Positions 34,890 to 47,013 of a stretch of DNA of 64,000 nucleotides are shown here, piece by piece; position 1 is the first letter of the stretch, and every line of letters starts with the position of its first letter. The position numbers and the translations under genes were made by a program. Below the pieces are notes generated by a model. That model had not been told where the DNA came from. It made no database searches and saw only the letters and a list, made by a program, of their open reading frames with translations. Location of the stretch: the NCBI GenBank assembly GCA_947652605.1, contig OX393580.1, forward strand, positions 18,930,159 to 18,994,158, read 5' to 3'. The stretch is from Elmis aenea (Eukaryota > Arthropoda > Insecta > Coleoptera > Elmidae).

Positions 34890-35252
34890 TGGTAAAAGCT
34901 TGTGTTGCAAAAATGACGATGGAAAACAACAATCACTTGTCAAAGCGAGGGTCAATTTACTGAGGAGTATTACGATTGGAGAATCAGCGAATCAATTTTT
35001 TTAGGCCTACAATAAATAAAATTTGGATTCACCATTATGGTCCAAAGACCAAAGAAATGTCCAAGAGTGGAAAGATGCTGGTTCTCCACGGCGCAAAACA
35101 TATCGCGTGCTGAAAAAGTTCTTTTCTCCGTTGTCTGGGATAATGATAAAATAATTTTGCAGAAAGAAAAATCGGCGATGGAAGAATATTACTGTCCTTT
35201 GTTAACGAAACTTTGGGCTAATATTGTTAAAATACGAACTGGTAACCTTTAA
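34890..35252 (+). pseudogene. mariner-like transposase central fragment
   Basis: Reads KIWIHHYGPKTKEMSK, then in a shifted frame EWKDAGSPRRK, then EKVLFSVVWDNDKIILQKEK and EEYYCPLLTKLWANI. Mariner transposases have ETWIHHYxPETK, QW-AGSPxPKK, AGKVxxSVFWDxxGIIxIDYL and GEYYxxLL in this order. The N-terminal and C-terminal parts, including the catalytic triad, are missing or unreadable, and there are two frame changes. Confidence 0.8.
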
Positions 35253-37046
35253 AAAAAAAAACGTGTTTTTGTAGGATAACGTCTCTGCCCTCAAGTAACT
35301 TGTTGCCTGGCAAAAAAACAATAAAAACGCTTTCACATTGTTGATTATTCACCATGTACTACTGTTCAATTCTTGCATTAAAATAAAATTCACTTAATCC
35401 TGAAGCCGTTAGCAAATTTATAAGAACAATGCACTAAAATACATACACACATTCAGAATTATTGTACTGTTATTGTTTCGGGTTCGCATTTGGTTAGCAG
35501 CACTATGCAGAAAACATCAAATATTTATTCATACGTTTGAGCTGGTTATTGCCAGCAGTTTTGTTTATGTTTCTAACAATGCAAACCCTAATTAAACCTG
35601 TACAGATTAAGGCAAGCGATTACACATGATGCATTTGAATAAAAAACAATCCAATCAAATAGGTAAATACGAAAGCTGCCGAGATAATATCATGTTAAGG
35701 TTTATAAATAAGTAACAATCCATATCTTGCCCACTATAATTGTATCTTTATACCAAGCTTTTAAGGTTTATTACTCAACTTGTTTAACTGTTAATTTTAA
35801 AAGCTCCAATTCAGATAACTCTTCGTTTAAATTCGCTCTTATTGTTTTAAAAGAAGAACGGAAAGTAAAGAAATCTAGCGTTATTTACTTGCAAGAGAAA
35901 CTCGATCTGCATGAGCAAAATGCACTAAACATACGAGTCATGTACAATGTAGTAATTTAATAAAACTTAGTTATGAATTTAATGGTGCAATAAAGAAATT
36001 TATGGGGCAATAAAACATAAAATTTTCATATAATTGTTCAAATTACAACCAGTACGTTATAAATTATTAGGTGTTGAAATGTAAAGTGGAAAATCCTTCC
36101 TAACAATTCTAGTTTATATGCCCATTAATAAAGGTATTTTTTAATACATAAATTGAACATTATTACAATTTATTCCTGGCGTGCGAGTTCGCAGATAATG
36201 AAAATGAAACTGTGTTGGCTTTATTTCAAAATTAATGAAGTTTGTACTGCACGTTTGGCTTCGAGTATATTTATAAGTCGGTAAAATTTGTACTGCTCAA
36301 AGTTTAATACATGCATTCGAGATTTTATTATCTGAGCAACATGACCTTCTACTCATTTAGTATCAATTAAGTTAAATCTCACTTGCGCCGTTGATAAATT
36401 AATAAATACACTTTTAAATCTGGGTAGTACAAAAATTGTAATAAATAATTGGAAAGGGTTAACTGTTAATCGTAGAAGAACGATGGATAATCGATTATAA
36501 GTACTTTTAAAATTATCTGGCACTGTTCACGAAAATTAAGGCTATTACAAAAATTCTCCATTTGAACAAAAAATGATTGGACAATCATTTTGAGAAACAA
36601 TTAAGGAAAAACAAGAAGAGATGGGATAAGACATAAACCACAGAGAATAACAGAAGATTTCGTCAATGGAAACAACAATACAATAGGAGCAATTAAGATG
36701 GCTAGAATATATACTTGGGATGATGACAAAAAATAGTTGAAACATATGAAAAAAGAGATGAGAAACAGGGACGACGCAGAGTGATGTGAAAGGACGAAGT
36801 AAATACATGTTAGAGGCTCGAAGAATAAAATGGTAAAATAAAAACTAACCTGTATGAGGAAACCAAGCATAAGGGTAACTCAAAACTAAAACTTACACCG
36901 AAAGGTAAAAGTTTAGGATAACGTTTATTGATAATTGTGATGTTATTTTCTAAGACCATTATAAAACTTCATATCCAAGAAAATTTTCTTCCAAAATTTA
37001 TGGTAAAAATTTACAACCACGTAAGCTTCCCTTCTTCTCTTTCTAT
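35253..37046. other. No gene seen
   Basis: About 1.8 kb of AT-rich sequence. Hydrophobic minus-strand frames at 36545-36870 overlap each other in two frames and look like chance. Confidence 0.45.
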
Positions 37047-37054
37047 CTTTCTCC

Positions 37055-37406
37055 CAGGGGTTTGGAGCGAAGCACTGAGCTGGAGCATGGAGCAGTGGAG
37101 CAATGGGGTTTTGCCCGGAGCTGGAGCGGAGCCCGGAGCACATAATTTTGTTGCTCCACTGCTCCAGTTTATTATGTACAATTTTTATAAAAATACTTTT
37201 TTTTCGTTTCTTCAACATTTGAAGATCAATAATTTGTTTTTACAAACATTTATTTAACTTAATTGTTTGTCAGGGTCAAATATTACAATTTTTGACCCAT
37301 TTACACATATCCGATAAAATCAAAGCTTCGTTTAAACAAAAGCAGATTGATGTCGGAGCGGAGCTGGAGCGGAGCAATTAAAAAATTGGACTGCTCCAAA
37401 TCTATG
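37055..37406. mobile_element. hAT MITE of the GGAGC-repeat family, intact copy
   Basis: Target duplication CTTTCTCC at 37047-37054 and 37407-37414. Left end CAGGGGTTTGGAGCG, right end TGCTCCAAATCTATG. Both subterminal zones are built from repeats of GGAGC, CTGGAGC and CGGAGC. It is 352 bp and non-coding. Related copies are at 57876 and 63592. Confidence 0.9.
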
Positions 37407-37767
37407 CTTTCTCCAACTCTTTAATCCTAATTCACTCCATTCCTGTGTTGATTGTATCTTCTTGTACATGATCATTATAGGTTTTTCTTGGTCTCTCCTT
37501 TTGCTCACACTTTTCTGGGCATCCTTGTTGCCTTCTGGACATTTCACTCGATAACTTTTGTTCCAAGCTTTACTTTCTATGCTTTACTTTGAAAGGCTCA
37601 TATTTTTGTCTAAGGTATTTTACCTTTATTTTCTGGTTATGATAATTGATAATGATGAAATTGGTTTCTCCTGTTTTTCTTGATTAGATAAAATTAAAAC
37701 GAAGGTTTTTCTGGTTTAAACTGGTTTATTCACTTAATGAAAGTTAATTTTCTTTAATAAAATATCC

Positions 37768-37807
37768 TACATGTTTCGCCAATTACTTTTATCGGCATCC
37801 TCAGGGC
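37768..37807 (-). ncRNA. Hammerhead-like motif, left palindrome arm
   Basis: On the minus strand: CTGAGGA, extra T, GCC, loop, GGC, GAAAC, ATGT, A. It has the CUGANGA and GAAA core with a short stem II and a self-complementary ACATGT as stem III. Stem I pairing is weak, so activity is uncertain. Confidence 0.4.
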
Positions 37808-38157
37808 TGAAATTATATTTTCTATTATTTTTTACAATTTTTTACATTATATTTGGCTTAACAATTTAGTTTGTACAATACTGTATACTAAAATTATTTA
37901 AAAAAAATATACTTACATGTTTTATTTGAACAAAAGATAAAACGAATTGTTTAAAATGTGGAAAAATGTTAAAATTTGTTAAAATTGTGAAGTAATTTTT
38001 TTAGTTTACGAAAAACCACATTATCTTTTGTTCAAATAAAACATGTAAGTATATTTTTTTTTAAATAATTTTAGTATACAGTATTGTACAAACTAAATTG
38101 TTAAGCCAAATATAATGTAAAAAATTGTAAAAAATAATAGAAAATATAATTTCAGCC

Positions 38158-38197
38158 CTGAGGATGCCGATAAAAGTGATTGGCGAAACATGTAGGA
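38158..38197 (+). ncRNA. Hammerhead-like motif, right palindrome arm
   Basis: The mirror copy of the motif at 37768-37807: CTGAGGA at 38158-38164, one extra base, GCC/GGC stem, GAAA at 38185-38188, ACATGT stem III. Only two stem I pairs (CC with GG) are clear. Confidence 0.4.
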
Positions 38198-38743
38198 TAT
38201 TTTATTAAAGAAAATGAACTTTCATTAAGTGAATAAACCTGTTTAAACCAGAAAAACCTTCGTTTTAATTTTATTATAATTGATAATCTAAGATAAATTA
38301 GTTCTTGAATTTAAGATGATAATAATTACGTTCATTATACACTGAAGCATATGTTACATTTAAACAAAGATAGTATGTTGCGTTTTAGTTCTTGGTTTCG
38401 TTCGAGGCAGGTAAAGTGACCCAAAACTGTTTATATTATGTATCGGCCAGAAGCAACCCCTTGCGGGGGGCACTCGAGATATACAGTTCACATTCGACAG
38501 TCTTTAGTATAACTTGTTAGAATTATACATGTTATGTGTACGTGATGCTGTGAGGTTATAAGATAAAGGGTTGGCTAGCCATTGTGTAGTGCATGTAGTA
38601 TGCGATTGTATTAGATGGCCTTTAGTAAAGTACTACTGCTGTTATTGGGGATTATTATGTTATTGTGTTATTTGTGTACTGGATTGCAATCATTTGGTAA
38701 TGTACTAATCATGCTATTAATTTCTCTCCATTTCTCCATACAG

Positions 38744-39190
38744 AGTGCTAGGGGGATAGTGGGCCCATGCTGAGTGCGGGTCCACCCCCTGGCCGTAGGT
38801 GCCCCTGTGGGGGGGTACACCTGGGTGATGAGGCGCAGTAAGCGTAGGAATCCGGCTGTACACCGGAGGGTCCACCCAGGTGCCATCAAAGCATGCCAAC
38901 GGTACCTAACGTGACCAGAGAGTCTGTTAGCTGGACGGTTGTCCAGGTTGCTGATCCGGAGTGTTGTCCAGGAGTTGTACTGGACTAGATCCAGGGTGTA
39001 TGTTGATACACATGCTAATTTATATAATGCGTGGGACGCCATGCTTTGCCTTTCAGCTTTGTGTGCGAGTGAGCACCTTGATGTTTTATGCTTGGCTTTA
39101 GTGGAGATTTATGTGTGCTACTATAATATGGTGATGGGCTTATATTAACCCTGGCGATCCAGCATCACACGCGGGGGTGGGTTTCCCCCG
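38744..39190 (+). other. GC-rich exon-like block of unknown origin
   Basis: A 447-nt block clearly richer in GC than its surroundings. It starts right after a strong acceptor (pyrimidine tract then CATACAG, 38737-38743) and ends at a strong donor, GTGAGT (39191). It has no long open frame in the plus direction. It contains a perfect 10-bp inverted repeat CACCTGGGTG (38818-38827) / CACCCAGGTG (38873-38882) enclosing a TCCGG-7nt-CCGGA hairpin, and a repeated GTTGTCCAGG. It could be a non-coding RNA exon antisense to the host gene, or part of an unrecognised retroelement. Confidence 0.35.
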
Positions 39191-41639
39191 GTGAGTACAT
39201 AATTGTTACTAATTATTAAATGTTATCAGTGGCACAAGCTTCTTTGTTTTATGTACGCTGCATACACCTTTGCACCAATCGCTTGGCTTCAGCCTCTGCC
39301 TGCCTCGGGAACCCATGTGTTTATAATAAATAACACTAAACTTGTAAGTAAAATAATACGAACCACGTAAACTAAAGTAGTTAACGCCCCAGTTATTAAT
39401 TATTCAAAAAGGCATCCTAACAACTTCTTGTTACCTTCCTTCAAATTTATTGTACTCACATTCTCATACTTTCAAGTCTACATTTTTGGGTCCCTTTTTT
39501 GTGGTCGAGATTCTCTTAATAAATTTCGACCTTTGTTACTTTGGGCGTTTTCGTTTATTCCGAAAATGATTTCATTATTGCTGTAAAATATCGTTTTGTC
39601 TGTTTCTTTGTAAGTACATCATTCCGTGGCAATGTGCATGCCTAGGTATTTCAAGCTTATTACTCGTTCTAGATGCATCCTTTAAGCATTTTTTCTGAAT
39701 TTGTGGATAAACTACTTCACTTATGGTTACCTTTTGTTAATAATATTCATAGACGCACAATTATTCAGTCAAAAACAATCGCGTAGTATCGTCACGTAAA
39801 GGAAACAGGAACTAGCAAAACCAAACAAACGTAACTGCGCTTTGTAAAAGTGTTTTCTCCTCTGATATTCGAGATGTGCAAGTCGTTAAGTGTTAATTAG
39901 GCACGTAAAACGAACACCGCCGCTTTAACAGACCTTAATTAGTAGTCTTTGCACTTGCAGGCCATGTTACAAAGTAAATACGCGTACAGGTGTGCGAAGC
40001 AAAGCAAATACTACAACAGCTTGCTTTCTTCCAATACAACTCCCTACTAATAATCATAACAGACGAATGAATACAATCCCAAGAGATCACAGTGTGTACA
40101 GGAGAGCCGAAAACGCCCTCCGTTGTTTATGTACACGGCTGTGTTTCTGATTTCAGGGCTCAATATCGGTATAGCGATGATTGCATAGGTAGATTTGGAT
40201 TAATGGGAAAAGTTGCGCGCACTTGAAACGTTGCTCCAGATTTCAAAAGCACATTTTACCGCCTACGCAAAAAATAAAAAGCGTATTACGATGTTTTGTG
40301 TTTACAGTTCTCCTGCTTAATAAGGTTAGTCTGCGACTTTATCAGGAATATGCGTAACAAAAAAGGAACATTTTAAGCCGATCAGACGGGCTTTAAGATT
40401 GTAATTTGGGGTGGAAGATTCTACGCACATACGAGCTATAAATTTTCTGTCGGTTTCAATTCGTTTACATTTTTTTAAGTCAATGTATTTTAATCTATTG
40501 ATCTACACTAAAAGGAAAACAAAGCTTGCTGCGTAAAACGTTCTTATCATACACAGGGTGCTTAAAATATAGCATTCCTCTTTCTTGACACAAGAATACA
40601 AGTATATAACAATGGTAGGAGAGTCAATAGAAAGTTTTAAACACAAAAATTCTTGCAACAATATCTTATAGTACGAAAAAATTAGCCTAAACGAAAAGAC
40701 AATGTTAATTCAGTTTATTCATATTACTTAACGAATCACTTAAAAATTTCAATCATGTACCAAATAATTGAGTGACACCTAATATAAATTGTTTTGATAG
40801 TATGCACTATGAAATGAACAAGAAATCTATCAAATTGTTTAGAAGTTAAAAGAGAAAAGAACTTCCTTGAATATGTATTTTATAGAATCTTTTTTTCTCT
40901 CTTATAAACGATTTAAGAATTGATACATTAATTTTTACATAAGACGCAGTCAATTAAAAATAAAAATTAGTTCACATAAAATCTTTCCCCATCTATAAAC
41001 TGTTGTTCAACGAAGCATACACCGTTTTATTTGCATGGCATTTAAAATTATTTTCCAAGAAGAACTTAAGCGTTGGCAGTGCTTTAATTCAAGACTAATA
41101 AACCAAAACACGAATGCGACCTTAAACTCGGTTGTAAAACCCACTCCTGCTGCATCATTTTCAAAGTGGCCAATGGCAGGAACGTTTACTGTGCTAGTAC
41201 GTTTTCTTTCTGTTGCTATGTTCTTGAGTGTCTCCCCCTAAATGAAATATTGCCCTGATAACTCAAAATATGCCTCTAAGATAAATGTGTACACAAAAGG
41301 GCCTTCAACTTCGCAAAATTATGTGTGACAATACAAAGAAAATGGAGTTTTATGCTGTTAGGTGTTTTATAGAGAACCACACACCATACATAACTTTTCC
41401 TTTCAAAAATTTTATCAGCCTTAAATAATAATAAATATATTTCGGCTTTTTTTGTAGTAATAATACTGATTTAATTTTAAACGCTGCTTTTCAGAGTAAA
41501 TAATAATGCGATTCGGAAATGTTCCATTTTATTTAACCAATCAATACATTTTACAATTAAGAACATTCCTGCAAGGAACCTTCATCTTTTCCTATTTAAT
41601 AGACAAGGTTTCGTCTGCATTTAGCTAGAACTCATCAAG
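39191..41639. other. No gene established
   Basis: About 2.4 kb of intron. A minus-strand frame at 41011-41249, open after an acceptor-like TTTCATTTAG, contains VNVPAIGHFENDAAGVGFTT and looks somewhat protein-like, but I recognise no family. Confidence 0.4.
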
Positions 41640-41647
41640 GTGACCTG

Positions 41648-41961
41648 CAGTGGCATGGTAATGGTGCAATTATAAAATGATCTATGGGGGCTAGACACAA
41701 AAAGTGAGTCGTAAGAAAGAACTGCAGGGGCCAGGGGGCCACAGCCGCCCGGGTATAGCGCTATAGGATATGTTTTTAAATTTTCAAGTCAAACGTACCC
41801 CAAAATAGCATTTATTAGTAAAATATACAAACATAATATATTCTTTATATGTATGGAAAAGCAGTCAATCTGTCGCGCAATTTTGAAATTCGGTAATTAT
41901 AATTTTAGTTGTTTTCGGGGTGGAGATTTATCCCCCTAATCCCCCCTTGCGTACGCCGCTG
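41648..41961. mobile_element. hAT MITE (TTGCGTACGCCGCTG end)
   Basis: Target duplication GTGACCTG at 41640-41647 and 41962-41969. Left CAGTGGCATGG, right CCCCCCTTGCGTACGCCGCTG shortened here to its last 15 bases TTGCGTACGCCGCTG. It is 314 bp and non-coding. Confidence 0.9.
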
Positions 41962-41969
41962 GTGACCTG

Positions 41970-42631
41970 TTAACTAATTTATTGACTAATAATCATCTCT
42001 TGAAGTTATACATACGGACGTAATGTAGAAACGACATCAACTCCTTGGACATTGGTCGCAGAAGCATACAACTTGGTTTGTTCAACTTTTTTTAAATTCG
42101 TGATTTCCTGAAAACGATCAGCACTCTAAATTAAATTCTTTCTTTTCCTAATCAACCTGCTTTTGGACACAATATGGTTTGAAAACAAACTATATTAAGC
42201 TGTGTTAAGCCATATCAGTTGTGAAAACCACAGCAAAACCCCTACCTATATTTGGTTGTACAAATTAAACTTCACACCGCTAAAGAATGTCGTCTCTCCT
42301 TTGAGCTAAAGTGCTTAAGGTCCCAAAGGGAGATGTAAAATATATCAAACTATTCAAATACACTGGGTTAAATTTTATAGTATCTATAGGTACAATACAA
42401 TTGGAATTTTTAGGCTAAAACAGTTGTGCTTTAAAATTAATCTAATATAAAAATTTAAAAATCTTTGGAAAGTGAAGCTGGAATGACCTTCTAATAACGC
42501 AAGTTTCCTCCTCAGTTTTCCAAAATTTTTAAACTTCAACGACAAATTGGTCTCACATTGGTACACACTACACACAGATACAAGCGGAGGGGCAGATAGA
42601 CAAATATTTGCAGATAGATACTTTTACAGTA
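41970..42631. other. No gene seen
   Basis: AT-rich spacer without recognised features. Confidence 0.45.
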
Positions 42632-43293
42632 TACAGTGTGATCAAAAGGTATGGAATATGCTATATATCTCAGTAAATATTCACTTTAGGGAAAAATGTT
42701 TTGAAGAAAAGTTGTTTGGTACTTAGTTTTCCACCATAAGACAAAATTAAAAATATTTTTATCGAATAACAAATGCGCAATGAAAAACAATTGAATTTTT
42801 TTAAATGACAAGGTACCCCTATATTATACTGATTTGAATTTTTTTCTCTTTTCAATAATGCAAAACTTTAGTACCCTTACTTAAGCAACTTTTTAAGAAA
42901 AACGCAAAAATTATTTTAATTAGTCAGTATTTATTTCTAACAAAAACATCATATGAACTAAAATTTTTTGACGAAATCTACAATAAGTGTTCAAACTGTA
43001 AACCATTTACAGCTTGGCAATGATAAACTCGGTTTTTAAACCCGTTTATAACATTCCCAACCATTTCAGGTGTAATTTCTCTAATAAGATCCTTTAAATT
43101 TTCGATATTCTCCGGCCCCATTTAAAAAAATTCAATGTTTTTCATTGCGCTTTTGTTATTCGAAAAAAAAAATTTCAATTTTGTCTTATGGTGGAAAACT
43201 AAGTACCAAACAACTTTTATTCAAAACATTTTTCTCTAAAGTGGATATTTACTGAGATACATAGCATATTCCATACCTTTTGGACACACTGTA
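42632..43293. mobile_element. Snap-back element C, Tc1/mariner-derived
   Basis: Starts TACAGTGTGATCAAAAGGT and ends ACCTTTTGGACACACTGTA. Arms 42632-42828 and 43117-43293 are about 90% complementary. The loop (about 290 bp) still encodes the last ~45 residues of a Tc1/mariner transposase, so this element shows directly which superfamily produced a palindrome in this window. TA lies at both ends. Confidence 0.9.
42978..43119 (-). pseudogene. Tc1/mariner transposase C-terminal tail
   Basis: Minus-strand reading GPENIENLKDLIREITPEMV, then FKNRVYHCQAVNGLQFEHLL and stop TAG at 42978. The pattern ENxEELKxxIxxxITPxML-NV-xxFxxRLxxCxxxNGxxFEHLL is the well-known end of these transposases. The rest is absent, replaced by the right arm of the palindrome. 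Confidence 0.85.
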
Positions 43294-43914
43294 GAATGTA
43301 AATTGAAAAAACCAAAAGTTATTGTTGTAAGACGACTTAAATTTTTTTACCGGGATTTTTCAATTTCGACCACAAAATGACTTGGTTTTACTTTTTTTTT
43401 GTAAAACTGACACGCGTTCGGTTGGACAGCCATAATCTACAGTTCTAAATAACGTACATATTTGTAAATCGAACGCCAGAAGCATTGACGTAGGATGACT
43501 TTTGAAATCACTACTTACTTAAACTATTAAAAATCTAATTCTCATTCTATGTTAATAAAAGTTGGTGTTTAAAAAGTGTTGCTTCTTTATTCTTTGTTAA
43601 ACGTTATCTGGTGTTATCCCTTTTGCGGTTCATCAAATCTTGACCCACAACAACGTAATGCAATGATAACGAATGCGTCAAACTATTTGTTAACATTTTT
43701 TATTTTTAAATTAAAAAGGCCTAAATTACTTGCGCATTCTTGAACAATATTGTTATTGTCAATTTATCGTCTCAATAGCAACATTGAAATTGTTGCTTAA
43801 TAAAGAATGGATTAATGGTCAGTTATGTATTGCGAAAGTGATACAACACTTACCATTTTTTTAAACGAATATACTATAGCAGAAATTTTAAAATTGTTTC
43901 AAGAAAATTTCTTT
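43294..43914. other. No gene seen
   Basis: AT-rich intron spacer. Confidence 0.45.
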
Positions 43915-44425
43915 CACCTGTCAAATTTGCGTTTTCAACCAATCACTAATCCTAAATCTTCTAGAGCTGCGATTCTTAACCGGAGGGTCGCGAAAAGTTT
44001 TATAAAACGTTTTTACTTTTTAAAATATTGAAATCTTTAAAAAAATATTTTTTCTCCTTATTTTACTCCAACCATCGGAGTGATATCTTCTTAAATAAAG
44101 CGTAATATTTTTGTTACTACAAACTAGGGGGCTGCGAAAATATTTTAGGATATTGGGGGGGCCGCGACTAATAAAAGGTTAAGAACTACTGTTCTAGAGA
44201 CTACCAACGGGAGCATTATTACACAATAATAATTTTACATTCCCCCGTCAGATGTTGATCCTTCTGTCAAATTTGCATTTTCGACCAATAACAAACTTAG
44301 ATTTTCTATAAACGACCAATAAACATAATCATCCACTGATAATATCCTTTTCACAATTAACAGATTTTCATGCGATTATTGGTCGCTTCTGAGTTTGTGA
44401 TTGGTCGAAAATATAAATTTGGAGA
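43915..44425. repeat. Three copies of a TGTCAAATTTGC-TTTTCGACCAAT unit
   Basis: Direct copies at about 43915-43960 and 44262-44307 and an inverted copy at about 44380-44425. Each reads roughly AAATTTGCATTTTCGACCAA followed by TCACAAACTTAGA. A hAT MITE separates the first two. They may be remains of an older element. Confidence 0.65.
43967..44191. mobile_element. hAT MITE (CAGTxGTTCTTAACC ends)
   Basis: Target duplication TTCTAGAG at 43959-43966 and 44192-44199. Left CTGCGATTCTTAACCGG, right GGTTAAGAACTACTG. GGGTCGCGA and GGCCGCGAC lie just inside. It is 225 bp and non-coding. Confidence 0.92.
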
Positions 44426-44429
44426 GGGA

Positions 44430-45934
44430 ATTAAATATTTTGGTCTTGATAATTTTTTGACGAATTTCGGCGACCAATAGCGTTACTTTAATATACATTA
44501 AATCACACTCCTGACGCACCACGCTGACCGTACTTGTAAAATTTGACATAACATACATTAATTTGACTAACCTGTGAAGGAAATTTTCTGACAAAATATA
44601 ACTCATGCATTGCAAATAACCTATAATTTTCAAAGCACTTGTTATATTACTACTGATAATAATAAAAATGAGATTGCTACTGATAAAGAGACGAGAGTTT
44701 TGAAACGGGTCCACCATTTCTACAAGACATCCAACAAAATGAAGATAAGTGATTTTTAATTAAAAAAATTAATTAAATTGAATAAATCATATTACACATA
44801 TTTATGTTTATAAAGGAACATTAAATAATTCACACAACATCGTTTATTATTGTTTATCTTCAATCAAAGATATGCTGTGTTTAGTTCATTTCTAAATAAT
44901 AGTATTTTCCGGCTTCATATCATCCTAGCAACGTCAAACGTTAACAGTTACAAATTAACATTAAAACTTGTGTAAGAAAATATCATTAAACTGTTTGGAA
45001 CGACAAATATTGACAAACAACTCAAGTTGTTTACTGTTTGCAATAGGAGTTGATGCCAATCTGCTTTGCTACATTCACGTTTTTTCTAAAAACTTTATTA
45101 TTGGGACACTAAACGTATACAAGGGTTAAGCTGAATTCATTGGGAATAATTACACGAAGATTTAGTTTTAAATATGTGTAAACTCCCTTCAGCAATAACA
45201 CAATGTACCATTCTCACTTGCTACTCGTTGAGGGCTCTCACTCAATCTTCTCCTCATATAAGTACTTTCTTTTTGAGTCCAAAAAATTAAGCAAAAGCCG
45301 ATTAGACACAAAACGACACAACGTTCTTAAAACGCTGGTGGTTGTTTATTAATCTCAAAAAATTCAGCTTTGCTCTAGTATGTGCGTAGTATTTGTCAGT
45401 TAAACATATACGCGACATTGGAAACCTTCACTACATGTTGATGACGTACCCTTACGGGGTTAAAACATTTATCTTCTTTATAAAGTTGTTTATACCGCCA
45501 TCGCGAGTTTGTAATTGAGTGGATTTACGTCGGCGACAACGAAAATACAAGAATGAGACGGAGGTGGGTGGCGTATAATGTACAAATACAGTGCGATGAA
45601 TACAGCGTGGCCTTGACTGTGACCGATACAGCTAAACCCTTAGGTTCGTTATCGTATTTACAGTTTATGTTAACGTAATATCATTAGATAAAGCACGTTC
45701 AAAGTACTGATTAAACTATACACAAGACACGGTTCATTCATTTTGAGATTCAAAATACGAAATTTTAGTAAAAACGTGTTAAAGAGAAAATAGTGTTTAA
45801 TAAGTTAAAAAGTTACACGCTAGTACGTGGAAACGAAAGGCTCGCTACATTTAAAAATATGTAATTTCAGATTATGCAACTACTCGTAATGATCGTCAAC
45901 AAGTTTTGTATTAAACTTTACTGGTAACGAAGCT
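44430..45934. other. No gene seen
   Basis: About 1.5 kb of AT-rich intron without recognised features. Confidence 0.45.
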
Positions 45935-46339
45935 ATTGGAACCAGGGTGGATAAAAATCATGATTTTTAAAAAAAAATCAAAAAAATCGATTTATTTGAT
46001 TTAAATCAGATTTTTTTTGATTTAAATCAAATGTACCATATTATCGAATTTAGTGACATATTCACATGCTATTTCTGTTTTGTGCTAATATATTTAATAA
46101 CCAATATATTTAATTAATTGGTGAATTTTTGTCAAAATTAAAAATTAAATATAACGATTAAGAATTTTGAAAAAATCAGTGCTGAATGGTGATGTTTAAT
46201 TAATCATATACAGGGCGAGTCATTAGTGCGAGATCGGTCGATTGTGGCTAAACGGATTGAGATATGAAGTTGAATCAAATGCTATTTTATACAGTTTTTT
46301 CTAAACTACACAATAAAAATATTTTCAAATATACAAGGT

Positions 46340-46407
46340 GAGTCACCTTTCTGGAACTAATAGCAACTTTTATGAGTCACCTTTCTGGAACTAATAGCAA
46401 CTTTTAT
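46340..46407. repeat. Exact 34-bp tandem duplication
   Basis: GAGTCACCTTTCTGGAACTA plus ATAGCAACTTTTAT occurs twice in a row (46340-46373 and 46374-46407) without a difference, implying a recent duplication. Confidence 0.95.
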
Positions 46408-46950
46408 ATTTCAAATACAACACCCAATTTTTTATTTAATATTTTTGACCGCCTTAATTTTAGCTTTGCATCAATATAAAATACTAGAGGGTTTTATACG
46501 GCGTTGTGAAAAAAAATTAATTTTCTAAATTATTCAAGGTCTTAAGTCTTTATTTAAAAAATTCTCAAGTTATTTTGAAGTACAGAGTTTTAATTTGGTA
46601 TGGACATGCAGAAAAAATTTCTCTGTTCGCTCGATATGAAAAAATTTGAATCACACATACAGGAGTGTTTATAAATAGGTGGCAACTTCCATGATTTTCA
46701 AAAGCTCGTAACTCGATTTTTTCAAATGCGAACCCCTGTAATTTTTTATGTCATCGAATTCGTCTTTAAAAGAGCTTCATATTTTGTTAAGTATGTCCTA
46801 TACCCAAAACTCATCCTTTTCGAGATATTCGACATTTTTCTTTAAATCGTTATTGAAGCAATAGAGTGCCGTGGAAATTGAAAAAACTGACTGTTCACTT
46901 CGCTAACGTCAAAACTTGTCATTTATTTTTTGAATTATTGCATTTCCACA

Positions 46951-47013
46951 ATGAATATTACTTTACAAGAGCAAATTGATATGGTTTATTCACCATTTCG
47001 TGTATTTAATTAC
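46951..47013 (+). pseudogene. Start of a DUF4817-like, transposon-associated protein
   Basis: The ATG at 46951 gives MNITLQEQIDMVY and then diverges to a stop at about 47013. The motif Y-T-x-EQ-DMVxxYGE begins helix-turn-helix proteins carried by many insect Tc1/mariner-like elements. About 280 bp upstream, ACAGGAGTGTTTATAAATAG (46668) resembles a TACAGGxTG terminus. Only a dozen residues support this. Confidence 0.4.

Larger units (their letters stand above)
37690..38275. repeat. Near-perfect palindrome of Penelope-type terminal sequence
   Basis: Arms 37690-37940 and 38021-38275 differ at only a few positions over about 250 bp, with an 80-bp spacer. Each arm ends AAACCAGAAAAACCTTCG at the outside and carries a CTGAGGATGCC...GGCGAAACATG hairpin, a sequence typical of the terminal region of Penelope-like elements. 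High arm identity implies a recent event. No coding sequence. Confidence 0.8.

Noticed and set aside
36545..36870. Two hydrophobic minus-strand frames
   Set aside because: They overlap in different frames. The hydrophobicity follows from T-rich sequence, and neither has a signal peptide context or splice sites.
36600..36910. Possible LINE tail on the plus strand (charged, RRR-containing text)
   Set aside because: No diagnostic box such as YGCESWT or DDRIPK could be aligned, so I left it as unassigned.
38668..39042. 124-codon minus-strand frame in the GC-rich block
   Set aside because: It overlaps the hairpin region, has no recognisable domain, and GC-rich DNA gives long chance frames in an AT-rich genome.
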